From Brachybacterium huguangmaarense (GTDB lineage: Bacteria; Actinomycetota; Actinomycetes; Actinomycetales; Dermabacteraceae): 64,000 bases of DNA. Positions 61,843 through 64,000 of the stretch are shown here, one piece after another. The notes under the pieces are model-generated. The model did no database searches. It had not been told where the DNA came from and saw only the letters and a list, made by a program, of their open reading frames with translations. The translations under genes and the position numbers were made by a program. Each line of letters begins with the position of its first letter. The stretch's first letter is position 1. The stretch covers positions 3,038,001-3,102,000 of the forward strand of contig NZ_CP107020.1 in assembly GCF_025725725.1 (NCBI RefSeq). The letters are read 5' to 3'.

Positions 61843-62919
61843 GTGACGACCAGCACGGAGAACCCAGCCCCAGAGCCCCAGCCCGAGCCGAGCCCGCGCG
61901 AGGCGGACGGCGTCCGGATCGTCGAGCTGACCGCCGATGAGGCCTCGACCGTGCGGACGGTCATGCAGGCGGCGTTCGCCGAGTACACGACGCCCGACTT
62001 CTCCTACGGCACCGAGGACGAGACGGATGCCTCGATCGCCGAGGAGCTGCGGAGCGGCGGCCGGGCGATCGCCGTGCTCGAGCACGGCGATCCGGTCGCG
62101 GTCGCCAAGCTCCATCCGGAGGAGAGGACCGGGCTGCTGTACTTCTGGCGGGTCGCGGTGCTCCCGTCCCGTCGCGGCCGCGGCCACGCCGACCGGATGA
62201 TCGACTGGATCACGGCGACGGCGCGCGCCGAGGGGTACGACGGGATCGCCTGCAATGTAGTGCCGCGCCATCGGGGCCTGGTCGCCGTGTACGCGCGCCA
62301 CGGCATGGCCGACCTCGGCGAGGTCACCGTCCCGCTGCACAGCGGCACCGGGGACGACATCACGCTCGTGCGCCTCGAGCGGCGCTGGCGTCCCCCGCAC
62401 GAGGTGCGCGAGCTCGGCCCCGACGACGCCGCCGTCCTGCGCGACGTGCTGCAGGACGCGTTCGCCCAGTACGAGCACACCGAGGCGCCCTCGGGCGCGA
62501 TGCTCGAGACCGTCGACTCGCTGCGCGAGGACCTCGCCGGTCGCATGCGGGCGGTCTCGATCCTGGTCGAGGGCCGCGTCGTCGCCGCGATGAAGCTGCG
62601 GGTCACACGGGACCGGGCGCTCGAGATGTCCCGGGTCGCCGTGATCGTGGACGAGCGCGGCCGCGGCTGGGCGCGTCTGCTCGTCGGATGGGCCTGGGGC
62701 GAGGCCGAGCGGCTCGGACTGCGCGCGGTCGGCTGCACGGTGCGCGCCGAGGAGGCCGGGCTGATCGCGATGTACGAGCACCTCGGGCTCGCCGTCACCG
62801 CGCACGGCGTGCATCAGAGCCTGACCGGGAGGCCCCATCAGGTGGTGCAGATGCGCGGCCGTCTGGCCGCCGGCCTCCCCGCCGGGGCCGTGCGCCCCGA
62901 ACGTCGCTCGGACTCCTAG
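61843..62919 (+). CDS. Tandem GNAT acetyltransferase
   Basis: 358 residues holding two GNAT domains (about 22-180 and 185-340). Each has the Arg/Gly acetyl-CoA loop: VLPSRRGRGHADRMIDWI in the first and VIVDERGRGWARLLVGWAWG in the second, and each ends with an LVAVYARHG or LIAMYEHLG helix. One may be catalytic and the other structural. Substrate unknown. Its TAG stop forms the start of the -10 box of the next gene. Confidence 0.85.
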   Translation: MTTSTENPAPEPQPEPSPREADGVRIVELTADEASTVRTVMQAAFAEYTTPDFSYGTEDETDASIAEELRSGGRAIAVLEHGDPVAVAKLHPEERTGLLYFWRVAVLPSRRGRGHADRMIDWITATARAEGYDGIACNVVPRHRGLVAVYARHGMADLGEVTVPLHSGTGDDITLVRLERRWRPPHEVRELGPDDAAVLRDVLQDAFAQYEHTEAPSGAMLETVDSLREDLAGRMRAVSILVEGRVVAAMKLRVTRDRALEMSRVAVIVDERGRGWARLLVGWAWGEAERLGLRAVGCTVRAEEAGLIAMYEHLGLAVTAHGVHQSLTGRPHQVVQMRGRLAAGLPAGAVRPERRSDS

Positions 62920-62922
62920 GAT
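62917..62922 (+). promoter_or_regulatory. Leaderless promoter of the MshA-like gene
   Basis: TAGGAT, six bases before ATG 62929; its TAG is the stop codon of the preceding gene. Confidence 0.6.
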
Positions 62923-62928
62923 CAGTGC

Positions 62929-64000
62929 ATGTCCGCCCGCCCTCTCCACGTCGCCGCGATCTCGCTGCACACCTCGCCCCTGTCCGTTCCCGGCAGCGCC
63001 GACGCCGGCGGCATGAACGTGGTGGTGCTCGAGCAGGCCACGGCCCTCGCCCGCCGGGGGCATCGGGTCGACCTGCTGACCCGCCGGGCCGATCACGACG
63101 CCCCCGCCGTCGTCGAGGTCGAGCCGAACCTGCGGCTGATCCACCTCGAGGCGGGACCCCCGCAGCCTCTCGCCAAGAGTGACATGGAGCAGGCGATCGT
63201 CCCCTTCACCGCCTCCCTGGAGCGACTGCTCGACGCCTCCGACGACCCGTACGACGTCGTGCACGCCCATCACTGGTTCAGCGGCGTCGCGGCGCTGCCC
63301 GTGACCCGCGAGCGCGGCCTGCCGCTCCTGCAGTCCTTCCACTCGGTGGCCGCCCCGGCGGACTCGACCTCGCTCGGCGCGGGTGAGCCCGCCGAGTCGG
63401 ACGGCCGGATCGCCGGCGAGCGCGCGGCCGCGACGGCCGCCGAGCTCGTGGTGGCCGTCTCCGACGCCGAGGCCGGCACGGTCCACGAGCGCTACGGCGT
63501 ACCCGCGGCGAGGATGGCGGTGGTGCGACCCGGCGTGGATCCCGAGGCGTTCAGCCCGGCGGCGCCCGCGGAGATGCCCGCCGAGCCGGTGCTGCTGTTC
63601 GCGGCACGCCTGCAGCCGCTCAAGGCGCCCGACCTCGCGATCGAGGTGCTCGCGCGGCTCGAGAGCGCCCACGGCGCCCGGCTCCTGCTCGCCGGCGGCG
63701 CCTCCGACGACTTCGCCGCCTACCCCGACGAGCTCGCCCGGCAGGCAGAGCGGCTCGGCGTGCGCGACCGGGTCGAGTTCCTCGGCTCCGTCTCGCGGGC
63801 CGAGCTCGCGCATCTCATGGGCGCCGCGAGCATCCTGCTGCTGCCCAGCTGGTCCGAGACCTTCGGCCTCGTCGCCCTCGAGGCGCAGGCGTGCGGCACA
63901 CCCGTCGTCGCGTGGCGCTGCGCGGGCGGGGTCGCCGAGGCCATCGGTGACGGCGGCCTCGTGCTCGACAGCCGCGACGCCGACGTCTGGGCGCACGCCG
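62929..64000 (+). CDS. mshA: GT4 glycosyltransferase, MshA-like (3' end outside the window)
   Basis: 357 residues visible. The start GSADAGGMNVVVLEQATALARRGHRVDLLTRR matches MshA, the D-inositol-3-phosphate glycosyltransferase that opens mycothiol synthesis in actinobacteria. Also VVHAHHWFSG, SFHSVAA, VVRPGVDPEAFSP, FAARLQPLKAPDLAIEVL and ETFGLVALEAQACG (E-x7-E). The end of the donor domain is cut off. The MshA assignment is likely but other GT4 enzymes share these motifs. Confidence 0.78.
   Translation, partial: MSARPLHVAAISLHTSPLSVPGSADAGGMNVVVLEQATALARRGHRVDLLTRRADHDAPAVVEVEPNLRLIHLEAGPPQPLAKSDMEQAIVPFTASLERLLDASDDPYDVVHAHHWFSGVAALPVTRERGLPLLQSFHSVAAPADSTSLGAGEPAESDGRIAGERAAATAAELVVAVSDAEAGTVHERYGVPAARMAVVRPGVDPEAFSPAAPAEMPAEPVLLFAARLQPLKAPDLAIEVLARLESAHGARLLLAGGASDDFAAYPDELARQAERLGVRDRVEFLGSVSRAELAHLMGAASILLLPSWSETFGLVALEAQACGTPVVAWRCAGGVAEAIGDGGLVLDSRDADVWAHA

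Overview
The window is about 64 kb of very GC-rich actinobacterial chromosome. Evidence for this includes an HspR-type heat-shock operon (dnaK-grpE-dnaJ-hspR), an MshA-like glycosyltransferase, many leaderless genes with a TAnnnT box 5-7 bases before the start codon, and frequent ATGA/GTGA stop-start overlaps. Gene content points to the Micrococcales, and a Brachybacterium/Dermabacteraceae-like organism is my best guess (inference). Nothing indicates a plasmid, phage, insertion sequence, CRISPR array, rRNA or tRNA gene. Most of the window is ordinary core chromosome; about 49.6-52.8 kb looks more degraded or accessory.

Layout. 0-4 kb: end of a probable MntA/HepT toxin-antitoxin pair, then leuS preceded by a leaderless mini-ORF (MARRLLLP) and a long hairpin, a likely leucine attenuator. 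3.8-6.6 kb: clpB on the minus strand, separated from leuS by strong bidirectional terminators and carrying a HAIR-like operator. 6.8-17 kb: DUF4282 + PrsW protease; a minus-strand chain of phosphatase, amidase and S4 protein; DUF952; an AMP-binding protein with a degenerate P-loop; a YrdC/Sua5 protein; an MFS transporter; DeoD; a small membrane protein; a class I glutamine amidotransferase-like hydrolase. 17-22 kb: glycine cleavage genes gcvT-gcvH-gcvP. 22-30 kb: GNAT, arginine deiminase, aldo/keto reductase, sirtuin, cysK-cysE, a DUF5129-like membrane protein and trpS.

30-38.6 kb is a maltodextrin locus: a LacI-type regulator, a clear operator and promoter, malE-malF-malG, and two GH13 glucosidases. 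No ATPase gene is present, so a shared MsiK-like ATPase elsewhere is expected. 38.7-42.1 kb holds two paralogous ATP-grasp ligases around an aspartate/glutamate racemase, which may build a D-amino-acid peptidoglycan bridge. 42.1-45.2 kb: a PEBP-family protein and two coupled GT4 glycosyltransferases resembling glycolipid-anchor enzymes. 45.2-49.8 kb: the heat-shock operon; its last gene, hspR, probably represses both this operon and clpB through the HAIR sites.

49.8-54.4 kb: a short GNAT, a P-loop kinase, a 567-base gene-free stretch, a repeated 21-bp element, and an ABC-2 exporter whose ATPase gene is broken by a one-base frameshift in a C run. 54.4-64 kb: DUF2200, YbaK-type deacylase, M19 dipeptidase, zinc alcohol dehydrogenase, DUF899, Dps with an operator-like palindrome over its promoter, DUF1801, DUF2087, a methyltransferase, a double GNAT, and an MshA-like glycosyltransferase cut by the window end.

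All functional calls come from reading the translations and motifs; no database search was run.
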